Shown here: in pieces, positions 5,707 through 6,681 of the stretch
How positions within the stretch are numbered: the stretch's first letter is position 1
Layout: each line of letters starts with the position of its first letter
Origin: Synechococcus sp. GFB01
GTDB taxonomy: Bacteria > Cyanobacteriota > Cyanobacteriia > PCC-6307 > Cyanobiaceae
DNA: 6,681 nt
Reading direction: 5' to 3'
NCBI RefSeq assembly: GCF_001039265.1
Contig: NZ_LFEK01000077.1
Span: 1-6,681 of the forward strand
The notes under the pieces: model-generated
Seen by the model: only the letters and a program-made list of their open reading frames with translations
Database searches by the model: none
What the model was told of the DNA's origin: nothing
Program-made: the position numbers and the translations under genes

Positions 5707-6048
5707 ATGGACCCGAGCAATCCCCTGCAACAGCTGCTGCTGCGCGGCCTCGGCACCACCTCGCTGGTGACCGAGCGGCTGCGCTGGGTGAGTCAGGAAT
5801 GGGTGCGCAGCGGCAAGCTCGACCCCAGCCACGCCTCCGCCCTAGTAGAGGATGTGCTCAGGGCCCTGCGGGGCGAGACGCCAGGGCTCGAGGAGCAGGC
5901 CAGCCGCCAGCTGGAGCGCAACCGCGACCAGCTGCTGCAGGACCTCGGCATTCCCCAGCAGCGCGAACTCGACGAGCTGCGTGGCCGCATCGACCGGCTG
6001 GAGCAGAGCCTGCGCCAGCTGCAGAGCCGCGGCGAGCCCGAGCCCTGA
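5707..6048 (+). CDS. Phasin-like coiled-coil protein, 113 aa
   Basis: The chosen start gives MDPSNPLQQLLLRGLGTTSL at the N-terminus, followed by VTERLRWVSQEWVRSGKLDP, then HASALVEDVLRALRGETPGL, a charged helix EEQASRQLERNRDQLLQDLG, and a C-terminal leucine-spaced coiled coil (RELDELRGRIDRLEQSLRQL). This layout fits the short phasin / PhaF-like proteins found across picocyanobacteria. Phasins coat polyhydroxyalkanoate granules, but many picocyanobacteria do not make that polymer, so the name describes the fold more than a proven role. An ATG at 5668 would add 13 residues (MVKTSSPPSSQPT); I prefer 5707 because the Ser/Pro-rich addition looks non-conserved, though neither start has a good ribosome site. 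The gene is divergent from lnt and 57 bases upstream of the FKBP gene on the same strand. Confidence 0.75.
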   Translation: MDPSNPLQQLLLRGLGTTSLVTERLRWVSQEWVRSGKLDPSHASALVEDVLRALRGETPGLEEQASRQLERNRDQLLQDLGIPQQRELDELRGRIDRLEQSLRQLQSRGEPEP

Positions 6049-6105
6049 GCGATCCGATCCCAGAGCCGGGCGTGTGGGCAGAATCAGCCCAGTTCCGGAT
6101 CGGTC

Positions 6106-6681
6106 ATGCGCGACATCCTGATCAGCTCAGCGGTGTGTGTGGCCTGCCTGCTGGTGGCACTGATCAGCCAGCTGGTGAGCCCCACCCCACCGGCGGTGGC
6201 CTCGCCCGTCACCACCACGGCCACCGCCACGGCCGTCTCCACCGCAGCCCCGGCTGCCGCCGCCGCTCCGGTGGTGGCCGCGGCCAGCCAGAGCGCCAAT
6301 CCGTTCGAGCTCGATCCCCGACGACCCCAACCCCACCCTCTTTGCCATGGCTCCCGAAACCCCTCCCGCCAGCGCTGACTCCGAGATCGCCCAGGCCAGC
6401 GCCCTGGGCGGCGAGATGAGCGCCCCCCGGGAGCGGCAGACCCCCTCCGGGCTGCGCATCACCGACCTGGTGGTGGGCGATGGCGCCGAAGCCGTGGCCG
6501 GCCAGACGGTGGTGGTGAACTACCGCGGCACGCTCACCAACGGCAAGGAGTTCGACAGCAGCTACGGCCGCGGGCCCTTCTCCTTCCCGCTCGGTGGCGG
6601 CCGGGTGATCAAGGGCTGGGACGAGGGCGTGGCTGGCATGCGCGTGGGGGGCAAGCGCAAGCTGGTGATCCCGCCCGATCT
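6106..6681 (+). CDS. Membrane-anchored FKBP-type peptidyl-prolyl isomerase, partial and frame-broken
   Basis: The ATG at 6106 opens with a membrane anchor or uncleaved signal ([20 protein letters not shown], residues 4-23), then a low-complexity Ala/Thr/Pro/Val linker to about residue 62, then ANPFELDP. Continuing this frame gives [11 protein letters not shown] and a stop at 6379. Dropping one C from CCCC at 6316-6319 instead gives [20 protein letters not shown] and then a good FKBP domain to the window edge. Corrected numbering places active-site residues at Y139 (VVNYRGTL), F149/D150 ([13 protein letters not shown]) and V167, I168, W171 (RVIKGWDEG). [16 protein letters not shown] is also typical. 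Such enzymes speed cis-trans proline isomerisation in folding proteins; the anchor implies the periplasmic or thylakoid-lumen side. The last part of the domain, with the Tyr82 equivalent, is outside the window. Confidence 0.85.
6316..6319 (+). other. Frame break in the FKBP gene (C4 run)
   Basis: CCCC here would need to be CCC to join the anchor and linker (frame starting at 6106) to the FKBP domain (frame from 6320). With three C the text reads [13 protein letters not shown], an acidic Asp-Pro linker; with four it reads [13 protein letters not shown] and stops at 6379. A homopolymer miscount is the simplest explanation. Confidence 0.75.

Noticed and set aside
6054..6103. CCGATCC / GGATCGG inverted repeat before the FKBP gene as an operator
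   Set aside because: The arms are 7 bp with 36 bases between them, and GATCC-type words recur by chance in several gaps of this window.
1..6681. CRISPR array, tRNA, rRNA, transposon ends or a defence island
   Set aside because: I saw no regularly spaced repeats, cloverleaf-like segments, transposase motifs or defence-domain proteins on either strand.

Overview
The window is about 70% G+C, has genes packed on both strands with very short gaps, and carries a set of proteins typical of high-GC picocyanobacteria (Cyanobium / Synechococcus subcluster 5.2 type). The main taxonomic clues are a BCD/PucC-family chlorophyll-delivery transporter, a CP12-like peptide, a Nif11-domain protein, a Lnt with the cyanobacterial layout, a short coiled-coil protein of phasin type, and two HIP1 octamers (GCGATCGC). 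The assignment rests on recognising protein families by eye, not on a search.

Layout, left to right. (1) 1-679 (+): C-terminal part of a PucC/BCD-family MFS transporter. Its stop overlaps (ATGA) the start of (2) an inositol-monophosphatase family gene from 676 (+), whose family resemblance stops abruptly near 1224, so the C-terminal third is missing. (3) 1281-1478 (-): 65-residue single-pass membrane protein. (4) 1592-2479 (+): PfkB-family sugar kinase. (5) about 2500-2625 (+): mini CP12-like peptide carrying only the C-terminal Cys-x8-Cys hook. (6) 2630-2845 (-): Nif11-domain protein, convergent with the CP12 peptide; both stop codons lie in one 12-bp palindrome. (7) 2944-4188 (+): exported GHL10/DUF187 glycosidase-like protein. 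(8) 4171-5644 (-): apolipoprotein N-acyltransferase Lnt, spread over three frames by two apparent single-base losses. (9) 5707-6048 (+): phasin-like coiled-coil protein, divergent from lnt. (10) 6106-6681 (+): membrane-anchored FKBP-type prolyl isomerase, running off the window and split by an apparent extra C in a C4 run.

These are mostly independent housekeeping genes and not one pathway. The transporter and CP12 peptide relate to photosynthesis and carbon fixation; GHL10, Lnt and FKBP relate to the cell envelope and periplasm. The most notable points are the hook-only CP12 peptide beside a sugar kinase, and three single-base frame breaks plus one truncation among otherwise well-conserved genes. 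I suspect sequence or assembly error for the breaks before gene decay. I saw no CRISPR array, tRNA, rRNA, insertion sequence or defence system. Stretches between genes are all under 120 bases.
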